From assembly GCA_039817385.1 (NCBI GenBank), contig JBCBVY010000002.1:248001-312000 (forward strand): DNA of 64,000 nucleotides, in the 5' to 3' direction. The stretch comes from JBCBCP01 sp039817385 (GTDB lineage: Bacteria > Pseudomonadota > Alphaproteobacteria > Rhodobacterales > Rhodobacteraceae). The position numbers were made by a program, and so were the translations under genes. The first letter of the stretch is position 1. Every line of letters starts with the position of its first letter. Positions 33,493-42,314 of this stretch are shown here, one piece after another. Under the pieces are notes generated by a model, which did not search any database, was not told the origin of the DNA, and saw nothing but the letters and a program-made list of their open reading frames with translations.

Positions 33493-34173
33493 TTAGGACG
33501 ATTTGCGGGTTTTCAGCCGGTCAAGCACCGCGTCCGCACTGGTCTTGCGGGGCGTGCCCATGCCCGCATCGGCAAGGCGCTTGGCCACCGCGTCCGCGTT
33601 TCCGGCAATCGACAGCCCGGTCATCGCTTCCATCGTCTCATCGGCTAGCGCCTGACGGTCTTGCAACCGTTCCAGCGTTGCGGCGGCGTCGCTCAGGTCG
33701 TTGCGGGTGTTCACTGGCATCGACCCGCGCACGTGCTGTGTCTTGGCCGTCGCTTCGGCAAGGCGCTGACCCCGGCGCAGCTCGGCAAGCTGGTGTTCGG
33801 ACTGCTTGAGCGACGCGCGCAACTTGGCGATGTCGCGGTCGTAGATGTCCACGGTTTTCCGCGCGGCGTCGCGTTCGGCCTCCAGCCCCGCGATGGCTTC
33901 TGCCGCCGCGCGGGCGAGGTCGTCGCGGTCCTCGTTCAGCGCGGCAACGGCGCGGGTTTCCAGATCGGCGATCTGGTCTTCGATCCGGGAGAGCGCCGCG
34001 CGCTCCCGCTCGGCATAGGCCATCGCGACCGCGACCGCTTTGCGCGAGCGGGTCACGCCAGCGGCGGCCTCGCGCATCTGCTGGCGCAGCAGGGCAACCG
34101 CGTTGGCATCAAGGTAGGCCACGCCCGCGTCAACGGTCCGGCCTCGGGCAAGGGTAAAGAGTTGTTTGAGCAT
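33493..34173 (-). CDS. PspA/IM30-family membrane-stress protein
   Basis: 226 residues from the ATG at 34173, which has AGAGGA seven bases upstream; the longer frame to 34221 runs over the operator. The start MLKQLFTLARGRT is typical of PspA-like proteins. Long amphipathic coiled-coil helices fill about 25-165, with almost no aromatic residues. PspA/IM30/Vipp1 proteins are ESCRT-III-like and polymerise on damaged inner membranes. A YiaA-like gene follows and a TetR regulator faces it, so expression is probably controlled by that regulator. Confidence 0.82.
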   Translation of the reverse strand: MLKQLFTLARGRTVDAGVAYLDANAVALLRQQMREAAAGVTRSRKAVAVAMAYAERERAALSRIEDQIADLETRAVAALNEDRDDLARAAAEAIAGLEAERDAARKTVDIYDRDIAKLRASLKQSEHQLAELRRGQRLAEATAKTQHVRGSMPVNTRNDLSDAAATLERLQDRQALADETMEAMTGLSIAGNADAVAKRLADAGMGTPRKTSADAVLDRLKTRKSS

Positions 34174-34207
34174 ATGTCTGTCCTCTGATACGTGGGCATT
34201 GTCGGCA

Positions 34208-34278
34208 TGAACATCGTTCACGATCCCGAGATGGGGCGTGAGTGAACATTGATCAAGTCAATAAATGAACTTTGTTCA
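34208..34278. promoter_or_regulatory. Three TGAAC-N3-GTTCA operator-like sites between pspA and tetR
   Basis: TGAACATCGTTCA (34208-34220), TGAACATTGATCA (34243-34255, imperfect) and TGAACTTTGTTCA (34266-34278). They fill the divergent intergenic region. A dyad of this type beside a TetR gene is the normal sign of a self-regulated operator. The third site ends 18 bases before the tetR ATG. Confidence 0.75.
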
Positions 34279-34296
34279 AAAAATTTCGGAGGCGTC

Positions 34297-34905
34297 ATGA
34301 TCGAAGGTCTGAGCAAGAAGAAACAAGATCTGCTGACCCGCGTCATCGACGTGGCCGAAGCGGAGGTCGCGGAAAATGGCGCGTCCGGGCTAAAGGCGCG
34401 CGATCTGGCCAAGGAAGCCGGCGTCGCCCTTGGAAGCATCTACACGGTGGTCGAGGACATGGACGACGTGATCACCCATGTGAATTCGCGTACGCTCCGC
34501 CGCTTGGGCACGGCGCTGCGCGATGCGGTGCCGACGGACGGTGACGCGGTTGCGGTGATGCACGCGCTGGCCGCCGGGTACGTCACCTTCGCGCTGGAAA
34601 ACCTGAACGCCTGGACGGCGATCTTTACCCAGACCCTCCCGGCGGGAAAAACCTACCCCGACTGGCACAAGGCCGACTACCCGCCGCTGATCGAGCAGAT
34701 CATCGCGCCGCTGGCCGAATTACGGCCCGATCTGGAAGGTGACGCGCTGACCTTGCGGGCGCGGACGCTTTTTGCCTCGGTGCACGGGGTGGTGTCGATG
34801 TCAGTCTTTGGTCGTTTTGTCGGCGTCCCGCAGGAGGCGCTGCACGCCGAAGTTGATGCGCTGGTGGACGCGATGACGCGCGGGCTTGAAGGGATCAAAC
34901 GCTGA
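34297..34905 (+). CDS. TetR-family transcriptional regulator
   Basis: 202 residues from the ATG at 34297 (GGAGG five bases upstream). The TetR helix-turn-helix is at about 12-55 (LLTRVIDVAEAEVAENGASG, then LKARDLAKEAGVALGSIYTVV). The remainder is a helical ligand domain of the WHG-like type (GYVTFALENLNAWTAIFTQTLP, LFASVHGVVSMSVFGRFVG). It is divergent from the pspA-yiaA pair across TGAAC-type dyads, and so likely represses that pair and itself. Ligand unknown. Its 3' end overlaps gabD, on the other strand, by 11 bases. Confidence 0.88.
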   Translation: MIEGLSKKKQDLLTRVIDVAEAEVAENGASGLKARDLAKEAGVALGSIYTVVEDMDDVITHVNSRTLRRLGTALRDAVPTDGDAVAVMHALAAGYVTFALENLNAWTAIFTQTLPAGKTYPDWHKADYPPLIEQIIAPLAELRPDLEGDALTLRARTLFASVHGVVSMSVFGRFVGVPQEALHAEVDALVDAMTRGLEGIKR

Positions 34906-36367
34906 GGCAGACGTATTTCATCTCAAGGTAATCCTCCATCCCGTGATGCGAGCCTTCGCGGCCCAGCCCGGACTGCTTGACGCCACCAAAGGGCGCAACC
35001 TCGGTCGAGATGATGCCGGTGTTCACCCCGACGATGCCATATTCCAGCGCTTCGGCCACCTTGTAGACCCGGCTCAGATCCTTGGCGTAGAAGTAGGAGG
35101 CGAGGCCAAAGATCGTGTCATTCGCCATCGCGATCACGTCGTCCTCGTCCTCGAACTTGAAGAGCGGGGCAAGGGGGCCGAAGGTTTCTTCCTGCGCGAC
35201 GGCCATGTCTTGCGTGACGCCCGTTAGGATGGTCGGGGGCAGGAAATTACCGTCGAGTTCGGCGCCGTCGCCCAGAAGCACTTGCGCGCCTTTGCCCGTG
35301 GCATCCGCGATATGTTCGGTCACCTTCGCCCCGGCCTCCGCGTTGATGAGCGGGCCAAGCTCAACGCCGTCTTCGAACCCGTCGCCGACCTTCATGGCGG
35401 AGACGCGCGCGGAGAGTTTTTCCGCGAAGGCATCATAGACCCCCGCCTGCACATAGATGCGGTTGGCGCACACGCAGGTCTGCCCGTTATTGCGGAACTT
35501 GCAGAGGATCGCGCCTTCAACAGCAGCATCCAGATCGGCGTCGTCAAAGACGATGAACGGCGCGTTCCCGCCCAGCTCCATCGAGCATTTCATGACCTGA
35601 TCGGCGGCCTGTTTTAGCAGGATGCGTCCCACCTCGGTCGAGCCGGTAAAGGTCAGCTTGCGCACCGTGGGGTTCTCGCAGAACTCCTTGCCCACGGCAG
35701 AGGAAGACGAAGAGGTTACCACGTTGAATACACCCGCCGGGATGCCCGCACGCTGTGCCAACACGCCCATCACGATGGCCGATAGCGGCGTTTCCTTGGC
35801 GGGGCGGGCGACAAAGGCGCATCCCGCAGCCAGCGCGGGCCCTGCCTTGCGCGTGATCATCGCGTTGGGAAAGTTCCACGGCGTGATGGAGGCGGCAACG
35901 CCGATGGGCTGTTTCATCACCATGATGCGCTTGTCGCGCTGGTGGCCCGGGATCGTCTCGCCATAGATGCGCTTCGCCTCTTCGCCGAAGAACTCGATGA
36001 AGCTGGCGCCGTAGGCAATCTCGCCCTTGGCCTCGGCCAGCGGCTTGCCCTGTTCGGCGGTCAGGATGCGGCCCAGATCGTCCTGGTTTTCCATCATCAG
36101 GTCGAACCAGCGGCGCAGGGCGGCGGCGCGTTCCTTGCCGGTCCACTTGGCCCAGTCCTTCTGCGCCATGTCTGCCGCCTCGATTGCCTCGGCCACCTGT
36201 GCGCGGCTCAGGTCCGCGACTTGCGCGATCACGTCGCCGCGGGCGGGGTTGGTCACGTCGAAGGTGCCATCGGCCCCGTCCACCCACACGCCATTCACAT
36301 AAGCGCGGGTTTCCAGCAGGCTGGGATCGTTCAGCATGGATTTGAGGTCAGTCGTGGTGTCCAGCAT
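34895..36367 (-). CDS. gabD: Succinate-semialdehyde dehydrogenase (NAD(P)+)
   Basis: 490 residues of the aldehyde dehydrogenase superfamily, GabD branch. Seen: NAD-binding ITPWNFPNAMITRKAGPALAAGC, FTGSTEVGRILL, the catalytic glutamate in MELGGNAPFIVFDDADLD and the catalytic cysteine in FRNNGQTCVCANRIYVQ, where two cysteines flank a valine as is typical of GabD. Also characteristic: GQPLAEAKGEI-like motif (GKPLAEAKGEIAYGASF) and FGGVKQSGLGREGSHHG. It oxidises succinate semialdehyde to succinate, completing GABA or related catabolism. No GABA aminotransferase gene is near. Confidence 0.93.
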   Translation of the reverse strand: MLDTTTDLKSMLNDPSLLETRAYVNGVWVDGADGTFDVTNPARGDVIAQVADLSRAQVAEAIEAADMAQKDWAKWTGKERAAALRRWFDLMMENQDDLGRILTAEQGKPLAEAKGEIAYGASFIEFFGEEAKRIYGETIPGHQRDKRIMVMKQPIGVAASITPWNFPNAMITRKAGPALAAGCAFVARPAKETPLSAIVMGVLAQRAGIPAGVFNVVTSSSSSAVGKEFCENPTVRKLTFTGSTEVGRILLKQAADQVMKCSMELGGNAPFIVFDDADLDAAVEGAILCKFRNNGQTCVCANRIYVQAGVYDAFAEKLSARVSAMKVGDGFEDGVELGPLINAEAGAKVTEHIADATGKGAQVLLGDGAELDGNFLPPTILTGVTQDMAVAQEETFGPLAPLFKFEDEDDVIAMANDTIFGLASYFYAKDLSRVYKVAEALEYGIVGVNTGIISTEVAPFGGVKQSGLGREGSHHGMEDYLEMKYVCLSV

Positions 36368-36445
36368 CGGTTCCTCCTACGTTGCCGCCACCGGCACGAG
36401 ACCAACTTGCGCCGCGATTGTCCAGTTCCCGTGAAAGGACGCGCT

Positions 36446-37201
36446 ATGAACGACGCCGACGACGCCTACGCGAATGCGCCCTACATCCCTGATGGCGAAA
36501 GCTATCCGTCGCGGTGGGCTGCGGCGGCGGCCGCGTTCCGCAAGGCGTACCCGGGGGAGGTGGTGCACTACGGCCCGTCGCCGCGGCAGGTCTGTGAGTT
36601 CTATGCGCCCGATGCGCCGCGGGGGACGCTGATCTTTGTGCATGGCGGGTATTGGCGGATGACCGATCCGTCGGTGTGGTCGCATCTGGCGCAGGGTGTG
36701 CTGGAGGCAGGATGGGCCTGCGCGATGCCGGGGTATGATCTGTGCCCACAGGTCCGCATCGCCGGGATCACGCAGCAGGTGGCGCAGGCAGTGATGACCG
36801 TCGCGGACCGGAGGGCAGGGCCACTCGTGCTGGCTGGCCATTCGGCAGGCGGCCACCTTGTCGCGCGGATGTGTGCGCCGGGGATGCTGCCGGAAGCGGT
36901 GATGGATCGGGTGCGGCGCGTCGTCCCCATCTCACCGCTCAGCGATCTTGCGTCCTTGATTAAGACGTCGATGAACAACGACTTCCGGCTCGACGCAGGC
37001 CTCGCTTATGCCGAAAGCCCGCGGTATCAACCCGCCCCCAAGGCGCCGGTGGAGGTTTGGGTCGGCGCGGCGGAGCGCCCTGTTTTCCTCGACCACGCGC
37101 GCTGGTTGGCGCAGGCGTGGGGTTGCAAGCTGGACGTGGTTCCAGACGCCCATCACTACAACATCATCGACCATCTGCCGCGCGCGGTGGCACGCCTTTG
37201 A
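36446..37201 (+). CDS. Alpha/beta hydrolase (arylformamidase/esterase-like)
   Basis: 251 residues from the ATG at 36446. The oxyanion motif HGGYWR (in LIFVHGGYWRMTD) and the nucleophile elbow GHSAGGHLVARM are intact; a C-terminal catalytic histidine is likely in PDAHHYNIIDHL, with the acid in VWVGAAERPVFLDHA. HGGYWR followed by GHSAGG is common in kynurenine formamidase-like enzymes, but nothing in the neighbourhood concerns tryptophan, so substrate is open. It is divergent from gabD. Confidence 0.85.
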   Translation: MNDADDAYANAPYIPDGESYPSRWAAAAAAFRKAYPGEVVHYGPSPRQVCEFYAPDAPRGTLIFVHGGYWRMTDPSVWSHLAQGVLEAGWACAMPGYDLCPQVRIAGITQQVAQAVMTVADRRAGPLVLAGHSAGGHLVARMCAPGMLPEAVMDRVRRVVPISPLSDLASLIKTSMNNDFRLDAGLAYAESPRYQPAPKAPVEVWVGAAERPVFLDHARWLAQAWGCKLDVVPDAHHYNIIDHLPRAVARL

Positions 37202-37355
37202 GCGGTGACGTGACACGCGCAGCTTTCACAAGCTTCTGCTTTCAACGGAGGGCACATTTTGCGACACTCTCACGGAAACATCAAATTGCCCCGATGTAAA
37301 TCAACGTAACATTACCTATATCAGGGCCAAGCAGTTGAAAGAGGGAACGATTTTA

Positions 37356-38432
37356 ATGTCAGATTTTGAAGCCCAGGTCCGGGACTCGCAGACGCAGGTT
37401 GCAGACGCACAGGCCAAGATTGCCGAGCTGACCAGCCGCATCGAGGCCGCCCGCAACAAGATCAAGTCGGGCGACGACGCGATGATGGATATCGAGAACG
37501 CGACGCTTGAGGACGTACACGCCCATACGGACGTGATGAACGCCAACATCGCCGAGCTGATCATGGGCCTCGACGATGTGACAGCGGCCTTTTCCCGCGA
37601 TTTCGATGAGATGCGGTCAAAGACAGGCTGGGAAAGCTTTGTCGGCATCTTCTCGTCCGCCAAGGCTGATTCCATGCGGCAGGAACGTGTGCGAACCGCG
37701 TCGATCGACGACAAGCTGCAGGACCTGATCGCCAAATCGGACGTGATCGTAAAGTTGCTTCAGGGCCAGCTGACCATGCTCGAAGAGCAGAAGGTGAAGG
37801 TTGAAGGCAACCTCGCCGGCACCTTGGATGAGCGGGAAGCTGTGGTGCAGGAGCTGACCGACCTGCAGGCGGAGATCAAGGCGATGGACCCGCAGATCAT
37901 CCAGCTTGAGAACAAGATCGCGTCCGAGACAGACGCCGCTGCGCGCACCAAGCTCGAAAGCGAGCTGGCGGAGATGAACGCGCGCTATAACGCGATGGTG
38001 CAGGAAGAGCAGGTGAAGCTGGCGAAGTCCCAGACGCTTGAGCGGTATATCGAGAAGGGCAAGACCTGGATCGACTCGCTGCAAAACCAGGCGGCGACGC
38101 AGATGGTCCTGATCAACAAGCTGCAGACGGACACGAAGCAGCGCGTGGTGCTGTACGATGCGCTGACCAAATCGCTGAAAACCGCGCAGCAACAGGAAGT
38201 CGCGCACCGCATCAACGAGATCGGCGTGCAGACCGACCAGGAGGCGCAGCAGGCGATGGCGGGCATCGGCGCCGCGACCAACGCGCGGATGGCGGATATG
38301 CTAGAAGCGCATGAGGACCAGATGGTCTTTGCCAAAGAGGTGCTGGAGGCCAAGGCCAAGGCAGACGAGCGCTTTGCCCGCCGCTTCGAAGAGGTCGTGC
38401 GCAAGCATGATGCGGGGGCCTATGGGGCCTGA
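37356..38432 (+). CDS. Coiled-coil protein, first gene of an uncharacterised AAA+ cluster
   Basis: 358 residues from the ATG at 37356; AGAGGG lies about ten bases upstream, and TTG 37335 is an alternative. Almost the whole chain is charged heptad-like helix, with QVADAQAKIAELTSRIEAAR at the N-terminus and LTDLQAEIKAMDPQIIQLEN in the centre. The later segment (MVLINKLQTDTKQRVVLYDAL, QEAQQAMAGIGAATNARMAD) resembles the layout of TelA (toxic anion resistance) proteins, but only loosely. No signal or membrane segment. A 90-base AT-rich promoter region precedes it. The low-similarity TelA link is inference. Confidence 0.7.
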   Translation: MSDFEAQVRDSQTQVADAQAKIAELTSRIEAARNKIKSGDDAMMDIENATLEDVHAHTDVMNANIAELIMGLDDVTAAFSRDFDEMRSKTGWESFVGIFSSAKADSMRQERVRTASIDDKLQDLIAKSDVIVKLLQGQLTMLEEQKVKVEGNLAGTLDEREAVVQELTDLQAEIKAMDPQIIQLENKIASETDAAARTKLESELAEMNARYNAMVQEEQVKLAKSQTLERYIEKGKTWIDSLQNQAATQMVLINKLQTDTKQRVVLYDALTKSLKTAQQQEVAHRINEIGVQTDQEAQQAMAGIGAATNARMADMLEAHEDQMVFAKEVLEAKAKADERFARRFEEVVRKHDAGAYGA

Positions 38433-38437
38433 CTGAA

Positions 38438-38650
38438 ATGAAGTTGGGACCGGTTTCGCGTGGGTTTCTTTGGGATCCAAAGTCAGTCGCGGATATCTTG
38501 CTGGCCACACTGACGGGCCTGATCGCCGTAATACTGTTCACATCTAGCAAGGCAGTGCTGATTGGATATGTCGTGGGGGCAACCGCTTGGGGCGTTCTTC
38601 GGTTGAGGCGTCTGCAAATCGATGAAAACGGCGCCGGGCCTGACAAGTGA
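38438..38650 (+). CDS. Small membrane protein, AAA+ cluster
   Basis: 70 residues with one or two hydrophobic segments (ADILLATLTGLIAVILFT and VLIGYVVGATAWGVL) and a basic patch before a polar tail. The ATG at 38438 is five bases after the coiled-coil gene, and its stop overlaps the next GTG start (GTGA). Its base composition is less GC-rich than its neighbours, like the other small membrane gene at 41853. Function unknown. Confidence 0.7.
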   Translation: MKLGPVSRGFLWDPKSVADILLATLTGLIAVILFTSSKAVLIGYVVGATAWGVLRLRRLQIDENGAGPDK

Positions 38651-39765
38651 ACGACGCGCTGAATACAGTCGGCCTGACCGACCTCTGGGCCTCGCGCCGC
38701 TACTTCGCGAAATTCGACGCGATTACCGCGCATTTGGGCCGTGTGGCGGGTGTGATGGAGGCGCAGGGGGACCTTGACCGGGACGAGGTGAAAATCCTGA
38801 CCCGCTACATCGCGCGGCTGACTTTCACCTTCCGCGCGCTGGGCATGAAATACCTGCTGGTCGGGCGCGATACGGGGCGGTTCTTTGGCAGCCTCGCCAT
38901 CGATGCAAAAGAAAGCGGGTTTCCTGCCGCCGAAGAGCTGATGGTCATGGCTTCCGACGCCGCGCAGGTAGACCGCCATCTGGACGGAATGCCGTCCGAG
39001 GCGGAATTGAAGCGCCAGATGGTCGAGGTCATCATCGGCGAGCGGCAAGTTCCGACAAAGCTGCAATTCGCCCTGTCCCAGCGGCTTTATTACGAAGAAT
39101 TGCAAAAGGGCGAGATGTTCTGGCCGCGCAACGATCCCGAAGTGCACTGGATCGGCGAAACCGAAAAGAACCGCCGCCTCTTTCGCCTCCACTGGGCCGT
39201 CTATGACAGCCAAGTGAACCTGCCCGTTGTCTACATGATGGATGTGGAGGATTCGGGCCGCGAGGCGCTCCCCAAGGACAGCCGCCGCTGGCCCGAAGTG
39301 CAGGCGCATTTGATGGCGCAGGCGCTGGGGGGCCTCAAGCTAATGACAATTGCCTATGGCTTTGACGCCGATTTCAACGACCTGCACCCCAAGCGGTTGC
39401 GACGCTTTCACCTGGGCCCGATGTATTCGTCCGCCTTTACGACGCAATCCGGCCCCATTGGCCAAGTCCTGCGCGCTGCGCGCGCGCCGGAAGGGCAGGA
39501 TTGGGCGCTGGTGTGGACCGAAGAAGACCTGCATTCGGAACGCGTGACCTCCGAACGGTCGGGCTGGTTTTCCACCGTGGAGCGGCAGGTGTTCAAGCTC
39601 GACCCTTTCGCGGGCCGCGGGGCAGAGACCGGGGCCACGCGCACCCAGCGCAGCATCATCCTGCCGCAGCGGCCCTATCAGGTGCTGGAAGAGATGAACC
39701 CGCCGGGATTTGGGGCGGTCGATAAATACGTGGTGAGCGGCGCAGGACGGGTGCTGCGGTATTGA
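38647..39765 (+). CDS. Conserved protein of unknown function, AAA+ cluster
   Basis: 372 residues from a GTG at 38647. No membrane segment or signal. An all-helical N-terminal part (FDAITAHLGRVAGVMEAQGD, ILTRYIARLTFTFRALG) is followed by a mixed region with conserved-looking aromatic stretches (LHWAVYDSQVNLPVVYMMDVE, PKRLRRFHLGPMYSSAFTTQ) and a final SIILPQRPYQVLEEMNPPG. I recognise no family. Position just before the ATPase suggests an adaptor or partner subunit, which is inference. Confidence 0.68.
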   Translation: MNDALNTVGLTDLWASRRYFAKFDAITAHLGRVAGVMEAQGDLDRDEVKILTRYIARLTFTFRALGMKYLLVGRDTGRFFGSLAIDAKESGFPAAEELMVMASDAAQVDRHLDGMPSEAELKRQMVEVIIGERQVPTKLQFALSQRLYYEELQKGEMFWPRNDPEVHWIGETEKNRRLFRLHWAVYDSQVNLPVVYMMDVEDSGREALPKDSRRWPEVQAHLMAQALGGLKLMTIAYGFDADFNDLHPKRLRRFHLGPMYSSAFTTQSGPIGQVLRAARAPEGQDWALVWTEEDLHSERVTSERSGWFSTVERQVFKLDPFAGRGAETGATRTQRSIILPQRPYQVLEEMNPPGFGAVDKYVVSGAGRVLRY

Positions 39766-39800
39766 GCGAGGGGCGCTTGGGGCATAGCGACCCTTCGGGG

Positions 39801-39826
39801 AGGATTTTTTTGAAACAGAGAAGAGA
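39801..39826. repeat. Dispersed intergenic repeat, copy C (3' part only)
   Basis: AGGATTTTTTTG and AACAGAGAAGAG match the tail of copy A (26838-26862). The palindromic core is replaced by CGACCCTTCGGGG upstream. It directly precedes the ATPase ATG at 39833 and so forms its mRNA leader. Confidence 0.6.
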
Positions 39827-39832
39827 CGGGGC

Positions 39833-41758
39833 ATGAGCCAGACAGCGGACCAGATGGAGCTGCGCGAGGAAGAGATCACCGCGCATTACGTGATGGCTTT
39901 GTCGATGCTGTCGGGCTTTGATCATGCGCCGCGGATCGGGAAGGCGAGGGACGAGGCGGCGCCGGAGCGGTCCTCTGGCATTGGCACGCGGCGGCGGTTT
40001 CGGTCCACGACGCCGGGGCTGGTGACGAAGCGGCGCACGGTGTCCGGCTCGGTGCAGGTGATGGCGGCGGTGGAGCGGGGCGAGGAGCTGATCTCGCCCT
40101 TGCAAGCCACCGTGCTGGGCGCGTTGCGGCGGGCGATCTCCATCGCGCTGGCAGTGGCGGAGACTTATGCGGAGGCGTCGGGGCTGGGCGATTTGAAGCG
40201 GGCGAACCTTGAGGGGGACCTGCCCGCCGCGCGCAAGACCGAGTTTTCTGAGCTTTTGGCCGGTGAGGCGCTGGTGACGCTGCATGTTTTTGGCAACGCG
40301 TTGGCGTGGCTGATGTCTTCGCATCTGAGCGAGGTCACGGTCGAACTGGGCGATGTCGAAGAAGTGCTGACCGACAATGGCCAGACCGCCCTGCACGGCA
40401 CGCTGTGGGAGCTGGAGAAGGATATCGAAGCGCTGGGCACCGATGACGCACGGCTGGTGGCCGTCGTCGCCGGGTTCGCCGAGGCGCTGATGGAGAAGGT
40501 CGCGCGCCGGGCGGATGGTGCCCCGCGGCTTGGCGCCTTTGAGGGCGCGCGCTGGCATGTCGAGGCGGACGATCTGACCATCGACGGTTTCACACCCTCG
40601 TCCAAGAGCCGCGGCAGCAAGCTTACGATGACCTTCAAGAAGCCGCACGAGGTCGTCGGCAACCACATCGCCAAGTACCAGGCGATGAAGCTGTCGAAGA
40701 TGCTGATGGCCTATGATTTCGACCGCAAGCTGAACCCGTTTGCCGAGCTTGGCGGCTTCATCTTCACCTTCATGGGCGACGGCGCGCCGGGGACGGGCAA
40801 GACGACGCTGATCCAGATGATGGCGGGCTTGATCAACGATTACTGTCAGGTCGCGGGCTATGCCTTCCGCTACCAGAATTTCGGCATCGACAATATCGAC
40901 AGCTATCAGGGCAAGTCGGGCCAGAACGCGCAGGCCTTTATCAACAACGTGCTGGACCCGCTTGTGATCGGCTTTGGCACCATCGACGACATCGACCAGA
41001 TCGCGGGCAAGCGGGGCGACAGGCAGTCGTCGGCGGGCCAGCAGGAGGTGACGGCGGTCTTCATGAACGCCTTTGCGGGGGCCAATACGGTCGTGCGGGG
41101 GAATTGTACGTTTGGCATGTTCTCGAACTACCCCGAGAATGTGGACGACGCCTTGCGCCAGCGGGCGGGGGCGCGGTTTCTGGTGGACGGGCCGCAGACG
41201 CGGGAGGATTACATCGACATCCTCGCCCTGCTGATGGGCAAGAACCACGACATCCCGGTCGGGGATCATGCGTTGATGAGCGCGCAAGAGATCAAACGCG
41301 CCGTTGCGGCGTCCTTCGATAGCCACAACCGGCCGCAGGAGCCGGGGCTCGAGGCGGTGTTTGATCGCGTGGCGGAGCAGGTTGGGGAGCTGGACACGCT
41401 GGCCAAGATGGGGGCCTACCTGAAGGCCATTCAGGAAGCGGACGCGCGCTTCACCGGCCGTGCGATCAAGAACATCACCGACGCGGTGAAGGTCCGCGCG
41501 ATGGATTTCGAGCTGCCCGATGAGTGGATGGAGAACCCCGAGCTGTTCCTGCGCAAGTCCTATGACGAGAAGTCCGCAATGATCGCCGAACTGCGCGTGC
41601 CGATCACGCGCCAGATGGTGATCCAAGAGATCAACCGCTACGCCGACAGCGAATTCCGCTATGCCGATAAGTCCGACGAAGTCGCGATTGAGGGGATGGT
41701 GCGGGACATGCAGCGGAGCGAGGCGGCGAAGCGGCGGTATTTGGAGGGGAAGGGGTGA
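39833..41758 (+). CDS. AAA+ ATPase, core of an uncharacterised cluster
   Basis: 641 residues. A roughly 300-residue N-terminal region without recognised domain precedes the ATPase module. Walker A is GDGAPGTGKTTL at about 314-325, Walker B is the acidic IDDID within VIGFGTIDDIDQIAG at about 379-393, and sensor/arginine-finger-like MFSNYPENVDDALRQRAGARF lies near 430-450. The C-terminal part is helical and may be the lid. No membrane segment. Neighbours are a coiled-coil protein, small membrane proteins and DUF6638/DUF1523 proteins. A membrane-linked remodelling ATPase is a plausible role but inferred only from that company. Confidence 0.85.
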   Translation: MSQTADQMELREEEITAHYVMALSMLSGFDHAPRIGKARDEAAPERSSGIGTRRRFRSTTPGLVTKRRTVSGSVQVMAAVERGEELISPLQATVLGALRRAISIALAVAETYAEASGLGDLKRANLEGDLPAARKTEFSELLAGEALVTLHVFGNALAWLMSSHLSEVTVELGDVEEVLTDNGQTALHGTLWELEKDIEALGTDDARLVAVVAGFAEALMEKVARRADGAPRLGAFEGARWHVEADDLTIDGFTPSSKSRGSKLTMTFKKPHEVVGNHIAKYQAMKLSKMLMAYDFDRKLNPFAELGGFIFTFMGDGAPGTGKTTLIQMMAGLINDYCQVAGYAFRYQNFGIDNIDSYQGKSGQNAQAFINNVLDPLVIGFGTIDDIDQIAGKRGDRQSSAGQQEVTAVFMNAFAGANTVVRGNCTFGMFSNYPENVDDALRQRAGARFLVDGPQTREDYIDILALLMGKNHDIPVGDHALMSAQEIKRAVAASFDSHNRPQEPGLEAVFDRVAEQVGELDTLAKMGAYLKAIQEADARFTGRAIKNITDAVKVRAMDFELPDEWMENPELFLRKSYDEKSAMIAELRVPITRQMVIQEINRYADSEFRYADKSDEVAIEGMVRDMQRSEAAKRRYLEGKG

Positions 41759-41852
41759 GGCCTGACAAGCGCGACTGTTTGTTTGAAGGGGGCGGTGGCG
41801 GCTTGGCGGCTTGCGACACGTTTTAGCTTGTCGCTCACGCAGTGGGATTGAG

Positions 41853-42272
41853 ATGGCGACTATGATCGAATTTCTAGAAATACTGGGCATTGAAGAGATG
41901 TTCTACTATGCCCCTGCCTTTCTGACGTTCTTGATTCTCGTGGCTTTTGGCGTAGCCCGGTTTTTTTCCCATTTTACTGGTGTTGTGATCGGAGCTGCTT
42001 GTGTCGTCGCTGCGCAGATAGCGTTAACCTATTATCTGTTGCAAACGATAGCGGCGCTGGAACCTCTCAAAGAGATGCCATTTTGGTTGGTTTTTTACAC
42101 GACACTGTTTGGCTCCGGGACAGGAACGTATTTTGTGGCCGTTGCGATTTTTCTGGCGCTACGCGCTTTAAACAAGAAAACAGAGGCACCAACGAACAAG
42201 AGTCTTGCGCCTGCACGCAAAGAACCGAGCCTTTCCAAACCGTCTGAAGTGTCGAGGATCGACGGTGTGTAG
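41853..42272 (+). CDS. Small membrane protein, lower-GC gene in the AAA+ cluster
   Basis: 139 residues from the ATG at 41853, with three hydrophobic segments (about 17-35, 40-64, 72-100) and a polar, lysine- and serine-rich tail (TEAPTNKSLAPARKEPSLSK). The codons are noticeably richer in A and T than in the flanking genes, which suggests a separate origin. It lies 94 bases after the ATPase and 42 before the DUF6638 gene. No family recognised. Confidence 0.65.
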   Translation: MATMIEFLEILGIEEMFYYAPAFLTFLILVAFGVARFFSHFTGVVIGAACVVAAQIALTYYLLQTIAALEPLKEMPFWLVFYTTLFGSGTGTYFVAVAIFLALRALNKKTEAPTNKSLAPARKEPSLSKPSEVSRIDGV

Positions 42273-42314
42273 GAGTGCGTATGGCCTTGAGATATTGAGT
42301 GGAGCAATTCTCGT

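Noticed and set aside
39656..41890. A 744-residue minus-strand frame across the AAA+ ATPase gene
   Set aside because: The plus strand has intact Walker motifs; the antisense frame is open only because of codon bias.
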